This document shows positions 23,199 through 32,209 of a DNA stretch of 64,000 bases, piece by piece. This DNA comes from Oceanobacillus salinisoli. Its GTDB lineage: Bacteria > Bacillota > Bacilli > Bacillales > Amphibacillaceae. The position numbers and the translations under genes were made by a program. The notes under the pieces were generated by a model that saw only the letters and a program-made list of their open reading frames with translations, ran no database searches and had not been told where the DNA came from. Position 1 is the stretch's first letter. Each line of letters opens with the position of its first letter. Where the stretch lies: contig NZ_WOFB01000015.1 in assembly GCF_009733865.1 (NCBI RefSeq), forward strand, positions 1 to 64,000, read 5' to 3'.

Positions 23199-23236
23199 CA
23201 AAAAACGAGGTACAAATAGATTTGTACCTCGTTTCA
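23199..23236 (-). terminator. Terminator after ileS
   Basis: Minus-strand AACGAGGTACAAA and TTTGTACCTCGTT form a 13-bp stem followed by TTTTTGC immediately downstream of the ileS stop. Confidence 0.9.
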
Positions 23237-23239
23237 TCT

Positions 23240-25990
23240 TTATGCACTATAGTTTTCTTTAACAATGCTAGCACAGCGGGTACATAATTCTGGGTGGTCA
23301 TGGTCCTCGCCAACTGTATCAGATGATACCCAGCAGCGTTCACATTTTTCACCAGGATGATTTTCCACTGCTACACTTACATAACGATAATCCTTCGCAC
23401 CGTTCACAGTGTCTGTGACAACTGCTTCTGAAACGATTAATAATTGATGTAAGTGTTCCATAGTTTCCAACACTTCTTTCGTTTCGTTGTCTTTTGGTAC
23501 AATGGTCACTTTTGCTTCTAATGATTTACCAATGACTTTCTCATTTCTAGCTTCTTCTAAAGCTTTTAATACATCATCACGAACCTTCATGAAGTGACTC
23601 CATTTTTCTTCATTAAACCCAGCCAATTTTCTAGGTTCAGGCATATCTGTTAATTGAACACTTTCCGCTCCAACACCAGGAATGAATTCCCAAACCTCAT
23701 CTGCAGTATGTGGAATAATTGGAGCCAACAACTGCACTAATGAAGTGAGGATTTCATAGTAACCTGTTTGCAGACTACGACGTCGCTTGTTATCAGCAGC
23801 CTCAATATATAGGATGTCTTTTGCAAAGTCCAAATAGAACGAGCTCAATTCTACCGAACAAAAGTTATGAATACTGTGATAGATCGGAGAATATTCAAAT
23901 CTTTCATAGCTTTCACGTACCGTTGTAATCAATTGCTGTAATCGGTTGAGCATGTAACGATCTACTTCTTCCAATTCCTCATCAGCTACTCGATCTGTGT
24001 TTGGATCAAAGTCTGCTAAGTTACCAAGCATGAATCGGAATGTATTACGGATCTTACGGTAACTTTCCGAAATTTGTCTTAAAATATCATCGGAAATACG
24101 TACATCTGCTTGATAATCAACAGATGCCACCCATAAACGTAAAATATCCGCACCGTACTGTTTGAGCACTTTAGATGGGAGAACGACATTACCTAATGAC
24201 TTACTCATTTTCCGTCCATCCCCGTCAAGTACAAATCCGTGACTGACAATGTTCTTATATGGTGCTTTTCCAGTTACTGCGACCGCAGTTGAAATGGACG
24301 AGTTGAACCAGCCACGATATTGGTCACTTCCTTCCAGGTACACATCAGCAGGTCTTCTGTGTCCTTCGCGATTAAGCAAGACAGCCTGATGGGATGATCC
24401 TGAATCAAACCATACATCCATGATATCTGTTTCTTTTGTAAATGTACCATTTGGACTATGTTCTGATGTGAAGCCTTCAGGTAGTAAGTCTTTTGCTTCC
24501 CTTTCAAACCAAACGTTTGAGCCGTGTTCTGCAAATAATTTAGACACATGATTAATGGTTTCATCGGTAATAATCGGTGTACCATCTTCCCCATAAAATA
24601 CTGGAATTGGAACTCCCCATGTACGTTGACGGGAAATACACCAATCTTCACGATCACGAACCATATTATATAATCTTGTTTCACCCCAGCTTGGATACCA
24701 GTTAATCTGTTTGATTTCATCCAGGATGTTTTGACGAAAGTCTTTAATCGAAGCAAACCACTGTGATGTTGCACGGAAGACAGTTGGCTTTTTCGTACGC
24801 CAGTCATGCGGGTACGAGTGAGTAATAAATGAAAGTTTCAATAATGCCCCAGCTTCTTCAAGTTTTTCTGTTACGACTTTATTTGCATCATCATAGAATA
24901 GCCCTTCGAATCCTGGTGCTTCAGAGGTGAATACCCCTTTGTCATCCAGAGGAGATAGCGCTTCTAAGCCATAGGATTTACCAACATAGAAGTCATCTTC
25001 CCCGTGCCCTGGTGCGGTATGAACACAACCCGTCCCAGCATCTGTTGTTACATGTTTTCCTAGCATTACAATTGACTCGCGGTCATAAAATGGATGTGTT
25101 GTAACGGCTTTATCCAGTTCTTTTCCTTTAAATGTTTGGACTACTTGAGGGTTTTCCCATCCTAATTCTGCTGCAACGGTTTCCAACAACTCATGTGCAA
25201 CAACAAATCTATCTTCCCCAACTTCTGCAGCAACATAATCCAAGTCTGGATGTAAACTAATTCCTAGGTTCGCTGGAATTGTCCATGGAGTTGTTGTCCA
25301 AATAACAATTTTATCTCCCTTATCGAGTACCCCGTTTCCATCTGTCACAGAAAAGGCTACATAAATGGAAGGAGAGCGTTTATCATAATACTCAATTTCT
25401 GCTTCTGCCAATGCGGATTCGGATGATGGCGACCAGTACACTGGCTTCAAGCCTTTGTAAATATAGCCTTTTTTAGCCATTTCACCAAATACTTGAATTT
25501 GTGCGGCTTCGAAATCTTTTGTTAAGGTTAAATAAGGATTATCCCATTCACCTCGAACACCAAGCTGTTTGAATTGAGATCGCTGTCCATCTACCTGGCC
25601 TAACGCATATTCAGCACACATTTGTCTGAATTCCGCGATGCTTAACTTTTTACGGTCTATTTTTTTATTTTTGCTTAACGCTGTTTCAATTGGCAGACCA
25701 TGTGTATCCCAGCCGGGAACATACGGAGCATGATATCCAGTCATAGATTTATGACGTACAATAAAATCCTTCAAAATTTTATTCAGGGCATGACCAATGT
25801 GCAAGTCGCCATTTGCATATGGCGGCCCATCATGTAAAACGAATGATGGTCTTCCCTTTGTTCTTTCCTGAACCTTCTCATATAATTTTAATTCATCCCA
25901 TTGTTCTTGCCTTTTCGGCTCTTTATTTGGTAAATTTCCACGCATTTTAAATTTTGTTTTAGGCATTAACAACGTGTCTTTGTAGTCCAT
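23240..25990 (-). CDS. ileS: Isoleucyl-tRNA synthetase
   Basis: Charges tRNA-Ile and edits mischarged valine. The 916-residue class I synthetase has HIGH at residues 64-67 (LHIGHALNK), the KMSKS loop ([12 protein letters not shown]), a CP1 editing domain between them, an anticodon-binding domain and a C-terminal zinc site (CERCW..CTRC). The zinc-containing form of this length is the common bacterial type. The ATG has an AAGGAGG ribosome binding site. It is controlled by a T-box leader with an isoleucine specifier. Confidence 0.97.
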   Translation of the reverse strand: MDYKDTLLMPKTKFKMRGNLPNKEPKRQEQWDELKLYEKVQERTKGRPSFVLHDGPPYANGDLHIGHALNKILKDFIVRHKSMTGYHAPYVPGWDTHGLPIETALSKNKKIDRKKLSIAEFRQMCAEYALGQVDGQRSQFKQLGVRGEWDNPYLTLTKDFEAAQIQVFGEMAKKGYIYKGLKPVYWSPSSESALAEAEIEYYDKRSPSIYVAFSVTDGNGVLDKGDKIVIWTTTPWTIPANLGISLHPDLDYVAAEVGEDRFVVAHELLETVAAELGWENPQVVQTFKGKELDKAVTTHPFYDRESIVMLGKHVTTDAGTGCVHTAPGHGEDDFYVGKSYGLEALSPLDDKGVFTSEAPGFEGLFYDDANKVVTEKLEEAGALLKLSFITHSYPHDWRTKKPTVFRATSQWFASIKDFRQNILDEIKQINWYPSWGETRLYNMVRDREDWCISRQRTWGVPIPVFYGEDGTPIITDETINHVSKLFAEHGSNVWFEREAKDLLPEGFTSEHSPNGTFTKETDIMDVWFDSGSSHQAVLLNREGHRRPADVYLEGSDQYRGWFNSSISTAVAVTGKAPYKNIVSHGFVLDGDGRKMSKSLGNVVLPSKVLKQYGADILRLWVASVDYQADVRISDDILRQISESYRKIRNTFRFMLGNLADFDPNTDRVADEELEEVDRYMLNRLQQLITTVRESYERFEYSPIYHSIHNFCSVELSSFYLDFAKDILYIEAADNKRRRSLQTGYYEILTSLVQLLAPIIPHTADEVWEFIPGVGAESVQLTDMPEPRKLAGFNEEKWSHFMKVRDDVLKALEEARNEKVIGKSLEAKVTIVPKDNETKEVLETMEHLHQLLIVSEAVVTDTVNGAKDYRYVSVAVENHPGEKCERCWVSSDTVGEDHDHPELCTRCASIVKENYSA

Positions 25991-26031
25991 TTTGCTTCCT
26001 CCTTAAGTTGTTTTTATACTTATCTAACCTA

Positions 26032-26286
26032 AAAAAGCCTTCTCAAATCCCAAAAGGGACGAGAAGACTCGCGGTACCACCCTTATAAATTCAAAATAAG
26101 CATTTTAAATTCACTCGATATCCGTAACGTGGATCACCGTCCAATACTACTTGTTTCATATTGGATACTTTGGAGTGATGTTCTAAAAGCATTACTGACC
26201 AGGCTTCCACCATATCCTGATTCGCTAATCCAGTAAGGCTGCTTTTATACTGTCTCCGTCATCGTATTTCGACTTATTATCCTTGT
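26032..26286 (-). promoter_or_regulatory. T-box riboswitch (tRNA-Ile) of ileS
   Basis: Minus-strand order: AGTA S-turn, distal-loop GGTGGAAGCC, the specifier loop GAAC-ATC-AC (ATC at 26177-26179, an isoleucine codon), then the T-box core AGGGTGGTACCGCG (26070-26083) that pairs with the tRNA acceptor end. The terminator CTTCTCGTCCC/GGGATTTGAGAAG with six Us lies at 26032-26068. Uncharged tRNA-Ile stabilises the antiterminator. Confidence 0.95.
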
Positions 26287-26292
26287 TTATGA

Positions 26293-26321
26293 ATTATATG
26301 TAAAATCGTGCATTTCGTCAA
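26293..26321 (-). promoter_or_regulatory. Sigma-A promoter of ileS
   Basis: TTGACG (26316-26321), a spacer of exactly 17 bp, and TATAAT (26293-26298). It lies right behind the divIVA stop codon, so ileS has its own strong promoter. The start site would be near 26286. Confidence 0.88.
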
Positions 26322-26324
26322 GAT

Positions 26325-26828
26325 TTACGATTCATTTTCTATTAATTCGAGCTCTTCACCCATTTCTGTATCAAATAAGTCCTCCCAATCGTCCGTTTCA
26401 ATCATCTCCAACTGAGCCTCTACTAACATTTTTAGTCTTGTACGGAAAACTTTTGCCTGTTTCTTTAATTCTTCCACTTCAATCGAAATTCGCCGTGACT
26501 TACTTAACGCTTCGTTTATAATACGGTCAGCATTTTTTTCCGCTTCTTTAATAATTAATTTTGACTCTTTCGTTGCACTGCTTTTCACTTCTTCTGCTGT
26601 TTCCTGTGCAACCAATATCGATTTATTCAATGTTTCTTCAATATTTGTAAAATGTCCCAATTTTTCATTTAACTGATTCAATTGTTCTTGCATGTCTTTC
26701 TTATCTCTGATCACCATCTCATAATCTTTGATGACCTGATCTAAAAATTCGTTTACCTCATCTTCATCATAACCACGAAAACTTTTTGTAAACTCTTTAT
26801 TATGAATATCCAGTGGTGTTAATGGCAC
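26325..26828 (-). CDS. divIVA: Cell-division initiation protein DivIVA
   Basis: Coiled-coil protein that binds negatively curved membrane at poles and septa and positions MinJ/MinCD. The 167-residue protein begins with PLTPLDIHNKEFTKSFRGYDEDEVNEFLDQV, the membrane-binding lipid-contact region, followed by long coiled coils (about 30-150). The start is GTG at 26828, backed by AAGGAGG 8 nt upstream. An ATG at 26867 has no ribosome binding site and would add sequence outside the family. It sits between ylmH and ileS as in B. subtilis. Confidence 0.95.
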   Translation of the reverse strand: MPLTPLDIHNKEFTKSFRGYDEDEVNEFLDQVIKDYEMVIRDKKDMQEQLNQLNEKLGHFTNIEETLNKSILVAQETAEEVKSSATKESKLIIKEAEKNADRIINEALSKSRRISIEVEELKKQAKVFRTRLKMLVEAQLEMIETDDWEDLFDTEMGEELELIENES

Positions 26829-27020
26829 ATTGGCCACCTCCTTATAAAAATAATAGATAATAATCATATAAGAACGTTTTTGTTTTCAACTAACTATTCG
26901 ACAAAAAAGCCTTAAATCCTGCAAAAAATAAAACTAATTTTTAAAAATGGTTTTCTTTGCCAATAAATATAGAAACTCCGGACTAAGTAGATACTGCTAA
27001 CCAACCGCTGCGAAAAACAC

Positions 27021-27797
27021 CTAATTTAAAACCGCTATCGTTATTTTCCATTTTTCTTTTTTGGATTGTCCATTAATCCTAACTAATTGGCTTCGTCCTT
27101 TTCCTCGGAGTGAAAGCAGATCTCCCTCCTGCAGTTGGAAATTAACTTGGTCTACCGTTTTATAATTAACTTTAACCAATTGCTTTTTTATATATTCTGC
27201 GGCATCTTTTCTGGAAATATGATAAATTTCTTTAAGAACTGCATCCAGGCGTAAGGAGGAGACCGTTTTATCCGCTTCGTTCCAGTTTTTTTCCATTTCT
27301 ATCAAACGGTTTAACGGAATTTCCTCGAATAATATGTTTGTTTTTTTGATGGAAATTAAGTTAGTTAGCACATAGGCTGCTATTTCATTTGCTGTCACGA
27401 GTTGTACGATTCCATCCCCTACAAAAATATCACCCAGTTTTTTTCTTTTCATGCCTAATGATAAAAAGGCACCCATTACGTCCCTATGGTCAAGTGAAAC
27501 AAACTTATCTTGATAAAATGCCTGCAAGAGACTAAGTTGGTATGTGTCCTCTTTTATCTCTTCATAATAAGGTGCAATAACCGTACGTTTTCTTTCACTG
27601 TGAATTCCACCACCATAAAGGCGGAGCTGTAATTCATCCTGATTTGTTCCAATTAACATTTCCAAAATTTGCTGTTCTCTTGGATCAAGAAAATCAGTCA
27701 GTTTAGGTATAAAGGTCCTTTCAACCTGCTCTTTCCATGAAAGGACTTGATCAATAAACTCATGTTCATCTTTACGAAAATGCTGATAAATATCCAT
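27021..27797 (-). CDS. ylmH: S4-domain RNA-binding protein YlmH
   Basis: A 258-residue protein with an N-terminal YlmH-specific region and a C-terminal S4 domain (about 180-245: LRLDAVLKEIYHISRKDAAEYIKKQLVKVN). In B. subtilis YlmH can act in ribosome quality control alongside or in place of RqcP, the S4 partner of RqcH. It is in the sepF/divIVA cluster, which is conserved across Gram-positives without an obvious mechanistic reason. AGGAG precedes the ATG. Confidence 0.92.
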   Translation of the reverse strand: MDIYQHFRKDEHEFIDQVLSWKEQVERTFIPKLTDFLDPREQQILEMLIGTNQDELQLRLYGGGIHSERKRTVIAPYYEEIKEDTYQLSLLQAFYQDKFVSLDHRDVMGAFLSLGMKRKKLGDIFVGDGIVQLVTANEIAAYVLTNLISIKKTNILFEEIPLNRLIEMEKNWNEADKTVSSLRLDAVLKEIYHISRKDAAEYIKKQLVKVNYKTVDQVNFQLQEGDLLSLRGKGRSQLVRINGQSKKEKWKITIAVLN

Positions 27798-27826
27798 TAG
27801 AAACTCCTATTTGTAAAAGCCTTACA

Positions 27827-28093
27827 TTAGAATAAAAACATTCTAAAAAACTCATATAACCCTAATCTAGCCAAGTGTAAAACAAAAATGGCTATAATTG
27901 GTGAAAAATCTATCATACCGAGTGGTGGGATAAATTTACGAAACACCTCTAAATAAGGTTCACAAATTTTTCCTAACATCTCACCAAAAGCAGATTCCCT
28001 TGCTCCAGGAAACCATGACATAAAAATATAAATAATTATTCCCCAACTGTATAAGTTAAGGGCTAAATCTAATATTTGTAATAATGAACCCAT
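27827..28093 (-). CDS. ylmG: YggT family membrane protein YlmG
   Basis: An 88-residue protein with two membrane helices (about 5-27 and 63-83) and the family motif SWFPGARES..YLEVFRKFIPPLGMIDFSPIIA. YggT proteins are found beside sepF or division genes in bacteria, cyanobacteria and chloroplasts; the biochemical role is not settled. It lies 6 nt after sepF and 29 nt before ylmH. Confidence 0.9.
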   Translation of the reverse strand: MGSLLQILDLALNLYSWGIIIYIFMSWFPGARESAFGEMLGKICEPYLEVFRKFIPPLGMIDFSPIIAIFVLHLARLGLYEFFRMFLF

Positions 28094-28099
28094 TTGCTG

Positions 28100-28528
28100 T
28101 TACCATCCTTTTTCATAATCATCTTCATTAAATAGACTATCTGTAATAGAACCAGAAACATCTATATTCTCGGGTGTGCATAAAAATGTTTCTGCACCCA
28201 GTTTTTGAATATCACCATTGACCGCATAAACCGTTCCACTTAAAAAGTCAACAATACGTTTAGCCTGATTGCGGTCCACTCGCTGTAAATTAATGACAAC
28301 AGCTCGTTTACTAACAATATTATCAGCTATTTCCTGTGCTTCATTATACGTCCTGGGCTCGCATAATACCACTTTGGAATTCGGCTGCTGAACACTTGTC
28401 AAGCTGACGACATTTTGACTTTTTGCCTTTGCATTAAATTTACTTTCGGGCATTTGTTCTTCATCTACATATTCATACTCGTAATCTTCTTCTACAAAGA
28501 AATTTTTTATTTTGTTTTTTATGCTCAT
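28100..28528 (-). CDS. sepF: Cell-division protein SepF
   Basis: Binds the FtsZ C-terminus, forms rings that bundle FtsZ filaments and anchors them to membrane through its N-terminal amphipathic helix. The 142-residue protein has the N-terminal helix [11 protein letters not shown], an acidic linker and the DUF552 core (about 50-135, with [26 protein letters not shown] and [17 protein letters not shown]). The start at 28528 is favoured by GGGGTG just upstream; an in-frame GTG at 28537 would overlap that site. Confidence 0.95.
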   Translation of the reverse strand: MSIKNKIKNFFVEEDYEYEYVDEEQMPESKFNAKAKSQNVVSLTSVQQPNSKVVLCEPRTYNEAQEIADNIVSKRAVVINLQRVDRNQAKRIVDFLSGTVYAVNGDIQKLGAETFLCTPENIDVSGSITDSLFNEDDYEKGW

Positions 28529-28555
28529 TTGTTTCACCCCACTATGGAAAAATAT

Positions 28556-29236
28556 TTAACTCCCCACTAATTTGGAACCTATTCTAATATGGGTTGCCCC
28601 TTCTTCAATTGCAATATCATAATCATTGCTCATCCCCATGGATAAATATTCACATGGGGCATGCTTATAATTTTTTTCTTTTATTTGACCCCTTAACTCT
28701 GCTAATTGTCTGAAAACACCTCTAATTTCTTCTCTATCATCAATGTGAGGTGCCATGGTCATTAGGCCAACAACACGAATGTTAGGGAATTTTTCTAGTT
28801 CTTCAATAAAAGGCAGCACCCCACCATGGGCTAGTCCATGTTTTGACTCTTCCCCGCTGACATTCACTTGAACAAAACAGTTAACTGGTTTTTCTGTTCG
28901 TTTATTCACTTCTTTTGCCAGTGACTTGCGATCAAGGGAATGCAGATAATCGATTTTATTGATGACATCTTTAACTTTACGTGACTGCAGTGTTCCAATA
29001 AAGTGCCAGCTTGCTTTGTTACCTATTTTTTCGTATTTTTCAAGAAAACCTTCATTTCGATTTTCGCCAAGATTTTTAATCCCTGCGTCAATTGTCTCTT
29101 CTGCTCGTTCTATTGTAACATATTTCGTCACTCCGATAATCGTTATTTCATCAAAATTACGATTGCTTTTCACGCAGGCTTTTCTCATGTTTTCTTCAAT
29201 TTCTTTCAAATTTTCTGCTACATCCATTATTATCAT
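28556..29236 (-). CDS. ylmE: PLP homeostasis protein YlmE (YggS/PROSC family)
   Basis: A 226-residue PLP-binding alanine-racemase-fold protein without racemase partner domain; the family balances free pyridoxal phosphate. The PLP lysine is K38 in IIGVTKYV, and LGENRNEGFLEK, WHFIGTLQSRK, LSMGMSNDYDIAIEEGATHIRIGS are family blocks. Two ATGs (29236, 29227) both fit a GGGAGGAG site, so the start is uncertain by three residues. It sits between pgeF and sepF. Confidence 0.93.
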   Translation of the reverse strand: MIIMDVAENLKEIEENMRKACVKSNRNFDEITIIGVTKYVTIERAEETIDAGIKNLGENRNEGFLEKYEKIGNKASWHFIGTLQSRKVKDVINKIDYLHSLDRKSLAKEVNKRTEKPVNCFVQVNVSGEESKHGLAHGGVLPFIEELEKFPNIRVVGLMTMAPHIDDREEIRGVFRQLAELRGQIKEKNYKHAPCEYLSMGMSNDYDIAIEEGATHIRIGSKLVGS

Positions 29237-29254
29237 TTCTCCTCCCTAGTATAA

Positions 29255-30064
29255 TTAAGCTAAATATCCTAGGAAACCTAGCATTCTTCCTGTTTTCCCT
29301 TTATCTCTTCGATGTGAAAAAAATAGCGCATCATCTTTAAATGTGCAATAATTTGTCACTTCTATATTATGACGTAATATACCAGATTGTAAAAGGATTT
29401 CTACATTTAATTGCTTTAAATTCAATAAAAAACGATTATTTCCTTTAGAAATGATACATTTCTCCCGATATTTTCCATCAATGGTGCTCACTACTCTTTC
29501 ATCCACTTCGTACATTTCTTGGGAAATACAAGGTCCAATTGCAGCTAACAAATTGGTTGTTTGAACACCTTTTTCTTTCAAAGCCAAAACCATTTTTTCT
29601 GCCATTCCATTGACAGTGCCCTTCCACCCTGCATGTGCTATTCCAATGTATTCACTCACTGGATCAAAAAAATAGATTGGTACACAATCGGCGAAAAACG
29701 CTGTACAGAGGATTCCTTTTTTATTGGTTATAAGGCCATCTATTCCTTTTAATGAACTATCATATGAAATAGAGCCCTTTCCTTTGTCTTCTTCAGAAAC
29801 GACCTTTATGGATGTTTGATGTACTTGCTCACCAGACACCCAATTTGCAACCGGAATATGAAGTTTATTCGCTAAAATGTTGCGATTTTTTATTACATCT
29901 TCTTGATTATCTGGGACATGCAGACCAAAATTGAGTGTATGAAATGGAGGAGCACTTACTCCTCCATTTCTTGTTGTAAACCCAGCTATTAACTTTGGAT
30001 GTAATTGCTGCCATTTTTTTATATGTAAAAAAGAGTCATCACTTTGACAAAATGCTTCGATCAT
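29255..30064 (-). CDS. pgeF: Purine nucleoside phosphorylase / polyphenol oxidase family (YlmD)
   Basis: A 269-residue LACC1/YfiH family protein. Members act on purine nucleosides, and E. coli YfiH also edits UDP-MurNAc-L-Ser. Zinc/active-site segments are FADCVPIYFFDP, GIAHAGWKGTVNGMAEKMV and the C-terminal CTFKDDALFFSHRRDKGKTGRMLGFLG. AGGGGGA precedes the ATG. It is in the ylm cluster, 18 nt before ylmE. Confidence 0.9.
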   Translation of the reverse strand: MIEAFCQSDDSFLHIKKWQQLHPKLIAGFTTRNGGVSAPPFHTLNFGLHVPDNQEDVIKNRNILANKLHIPVANWVSGEQVHQTSIKVVSEEDKGKGSISYDSSLKGIDGLITNKKGILCTAFFADCVPIYFFDPVSEYIGIAHAGWKGTVNGMAEKMVLALKEKGVQTTNLLAAIGPCISQEMYEVDERVVSTIDGKYREKCIISKGNNRFLLNLKQLNVEILLQSGILRHNIEVTNYCTFKDDALFFSHRRDKGKTGRMLGFLGYLA

Positions 30065-30208
30065 TATTTAGTCCCCCTGAAATATATTTTATTACATGAA
30101 GTAAACATGGAATTTCAACAATATCGTGTAACGATGCCAAATTTCGCTAACAGTCACGAGTGAATGCGAGTTCCTCTAATATTTTAGCACATCTTACAGT
30201 AATTTTTC

Positions 30209-30481
30209 TTATTTATGCGAATATGACTGTGTGAGCAGTAGTGGCCCCTTCGCTTCTCTTACCAGTATAACATCTGAACCTATTCGGACAATCTGATCCC
30301 AGGAAATAATCAGTTCATCGGACCTGCTAAAAAAATTTCCTTTCTTATCCTTTACCAATAAAATAAACGCCTCAATCTTCCCTGTATCAGGGTTAATTTC
30401 AAGGTCCGAAATATTTCCTAACCTACGCCCATCCTCAATTAGAATAACTTCTTTTAGCTGCAATTCTGATAATGTAACCAT
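30209..30481 (-). CDS. ylmC: PRC-barrel protein YlmC/YmxH
   Basis: A 90-residue PRC-barrel protein beginning MVTLSELQLKEVILIEDGRRLGNISDLEI and containing ISWDQIVRIGSDVILV. The family is common near sporulation genes; function is not established. The start at 30481 is chosen because AAGGTGGGTGA lies just upstream, while an ATG at 30532 has none. It follows sigG in transcription order after a 770-bp gap full of repeats, so it is probably transcribed separately. Confidence 0.88.
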   Translation of the reverse strand: MVTLSELQLKEVILIEDGRRLGNISDLEINPDTGKIEAFILLVKDKKGNFFSRSDELIISWDQIVRIGSDVILVREAKGPLLLTQSYSHK

Positions 30482-30664
30482 ACTAATCACCCACCTTACT
30501 ACACTATATGCGAGGATGTACAATATTTTCATATAGAATAAAAAGATTTATGTATTTTGTTTTAAAATATGTTAATCGTACAGAAAAAGGAGCTGGGAGA
30601 TTAATCAACGGGAAGAGTACTCGACGTTCAAATCTTTATGAAAGGCTCTTTTCGCAAAGTTTTT

Positions 30665-30870
30665 TTGTTATGAATTGATATAAACTCCTGACTAACTTAA
30701 TTAAGAATAAATGTCTGATGGGATGGGGGCTATGATGATTTCCGCTCCGGGCAGTCGCGGATCTTAGGGCACGTCCTCAGCCTCCTCGGAAGAAAACCAC
30801 TTCCTGCTCAGGTCTGGACACGTGCTATTCCCGCAGGAGTCGACTGCCCTCCGCTACAATCAACCATCTT
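30665..30870 (-). repeat. Dispersed hairpin repeat, copy D
   Basis: In the 770-bp gene-free gap between ylmC and sigG. It has a left flank ATAAACTCCTGACTAA shared with copies A and F, then CCGCTCCGGGCAGTCG..CACGTCCTCAGCCTCCTCG..GCTCAGGTCTGGACACGTGCTATTCCCGCAGGAGTCGACTGCCC. The outer arms GGGCAGTCG/CGACTGCCC are intact. It is in the opposite orientation to the next copy, 60 bp away. Confidence 0.8.
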
Positions 30871-30924
30871 AATAGTGGTAGAGTATATTTTATAGCATAA
30901 TCACATGCTAGAAAGCCAAAAGCA

Positions 30925-31150
30925 CCAAACTAGCTGAGGAAATACACGGAGACTCCCGCGGGAAAAGAGGCATCGGTGAGCCCCCTAAAGAAGACAGCAC
31001 GAGGAGGCTCACCAGCCGCCCTAAGGTGCGCGTAGTGTATTTCCGCAGCGGTAGTATTATCTCAAATTAAATATATTTGCAGTCTATATAAAATGCGACA
31101 CAAAATTTCCATTTAAAAGCAATAATCTTTTAGAAAATAGCCATCTGAAA
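30925..31150 (+). repeat. Dispersed hairpin repeat, copy E, with AT-rich tail
   Basis: Outer arms GGAAATACAC (30939-30948) and GTGTATTTCC, inner arms GGTGAGCC/GGCTCACC, linkers GACTCCCGCGGGA, CGAGGAGGCT and CCCTAAGGTGCGC. The tail (CAGTCTATATAAAATGCG..TTTTAGAAAATAGCC) matches window positions 50-120 and, more loosely, 34985-35065. Confidence 0.82.
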
Positions 31151-31162
31151 ACAGCCTTAATA

Positions 31163-31231
31163 AAAGAAAAAATCCGAACTAATTCAAATTCTAATGGAAG
31201 AATTTTGAATCATCGTTCGGATTTTTTTAAC
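31163..31231. terminator. Terminator after sigG
   Basis: AAATCCGAAC..ATTCAAATTCT and AGAATTTTGAAT..GTTCGGATTT form a long hairpin with A/T-rich flanks on both sides (GAAAAAA, TTTTTTT), so it can work in either direction. It closes the spoIIGA-sigE-sigG block. Confidence 0.85.
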
Positions 31232-31301
31232 TAGAACACTTTTGCCCCAGCCTCACTTTGCGAATACGAAACAAAAATGATCTGCTATAATATTGCAATT
31301 A

Positions 31302-32087
31302 TTATCCTTCAAACATCTGCTTATTCATTTGGCTGATTGCTGCTTTCTCTAGACGGGATACTTGTGCTTGGGAAATTCCGATTTCATCTGCCACTTCCAT
31401 TTGCGTTTTCCCTTGAAAAAAACGTTTATTTAAAATCATTTTTTCCCTTTCATTTAGCTTATACATTCCTTCTTTCAAAGATAGCTTGTCTACCCATGTG
31501 GAATCTTTATCTTTATCATCACTAATTTGATCCATGACGTAAATCGGATCTCCACCATCGTTATATATAGGCTCGAATAGGGAAACGGGATCTTGAATGG
31601 CATCCATAGCAAAAACGATATCATGATGGGGGATTCCCATCTCTTCAGCAATTTCAGCTGGGGTTGGTTCTTTAGAAGTCTTATTAATCAATTTTTCCCT
31701 TACCTGTAAAGCTTTATATGCAATATCTCTTAACGATCTTGAAACTCTTATAGGGTTGTTATCTCGGAGATACCTTCTAATTTCTCCGATAATCATAGGA
31801 ACAGCATAGGTCGAAAATCGTACATTATGTGACAAATCAAAATTATCTATAGATTTCATCAATCCAATACAACCTACTTGAAATAGATCATCTACATATT
31901 CTCCCCGATTATTAAACCGCTGGATAACACTAAGAACTAGTCTCAGATTTCCATTCACTAGTTCTTCCCGTGCAGATATATCTCCTTCTTGTTGCATTCT
32001 TGTAAATAGTTCCTTCATTTCTTCATTGCTGAGTACTGGTAACTTCGATGTATCAACCCCACAAATCTCAACTTTGTGTCTAGTCAT
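31302..32087 (-). CDS. sigG: RNA polymerase sigma-G (late forespore)
   Basis: A 261-residue sigma-70 group protein that directs late forespore transcription. Region 2 (NLRLVLSVIQRFNNRGEYVDDLFQVGCIGLMKSIDNFDLSHNVRFSTYAVPMIIGEIRRYLRDN) and region 4 (LNKRFFQGKTQMEVADEIGISQAQVSRLEKAAI) are characteristic of SigG. GGGAGGG precedes the ATG. It is downstream of sigE but preceded by its own sigma-F-type promoter, so it can be expressed in the forespore independently of spoIIGA-sigE. Confidence 0.97.
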   Translation of the reverse strand: MTRHKVEICGVDTSKLPVLSNEEMKELFTRMQQEGDISAREELVNGNLRLVLSVIQRFNNRGEYVDDLFQVGCIGLMKSIDNFDLSHNVRFSTYAVPMIIGEIRRYLRDNNPIRVSRSLRDIAYKALQVREKLINKTSKEPTPAEIAEEMGIPHHDIVFAMDAIQDPVSLFEPIYNDGGDPIYVMDQISDDKDKDSTWVDKLSLKEGMYKLNEREKMILNKRFFQGKTQMEVADEIGISQAQVSRLEKAAISQMNKQMFEG

Positions 32088-32124
32088 ATGTTAACCCTCC
32101 CGGATGGTGATGCTGTTCATGGAC

Positions 32125-32153
32125 AGTATCTCCTCTCGAGAGGGTTTTTATGC
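32125..32153 (-). promoter_or_regulatory. Sigma-F-type promoter of sigG with a palindrome in the spacer
   Basis: On the minus strand GCATA (32149-32153), 15 bases, then GGAGATACT (32125-32133). This fits the sigma-F pattern GYATA-N15/16-GGNNANANT. The perfect 12-bp palindrome CCTCTCGAGAGG (32131-32142) spans the spacer and the first bases of the -10. Confidence 0.72.
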
Positions 32154-32209
32154 AATGCTAGGAGCTTGAAAAAAATACCATTACCTGTCAAAACCTTAAC
32201 TAACTAAGC

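Noticed and set aside
22948-23352. 134-codon minus-strand frame over repeat copy C and the ileS end
   Set aside because: It runs through the ileS terminator and antiparallels no family; an accidental frame in GC-rich repeat sequence.
24274-24807. 177-codon frame inside ileS
   Set aside because: Shadow of ileS in another frame of the same strand; composition and lack of RBS argue against it.
30665-31060. CRISPR-like repetition of GC-rich blocks
   Set aside because: Repeats are long imperfect hairpins at scattered intergenic sites, without regular direct-repeat/spacer order and without cas genes.
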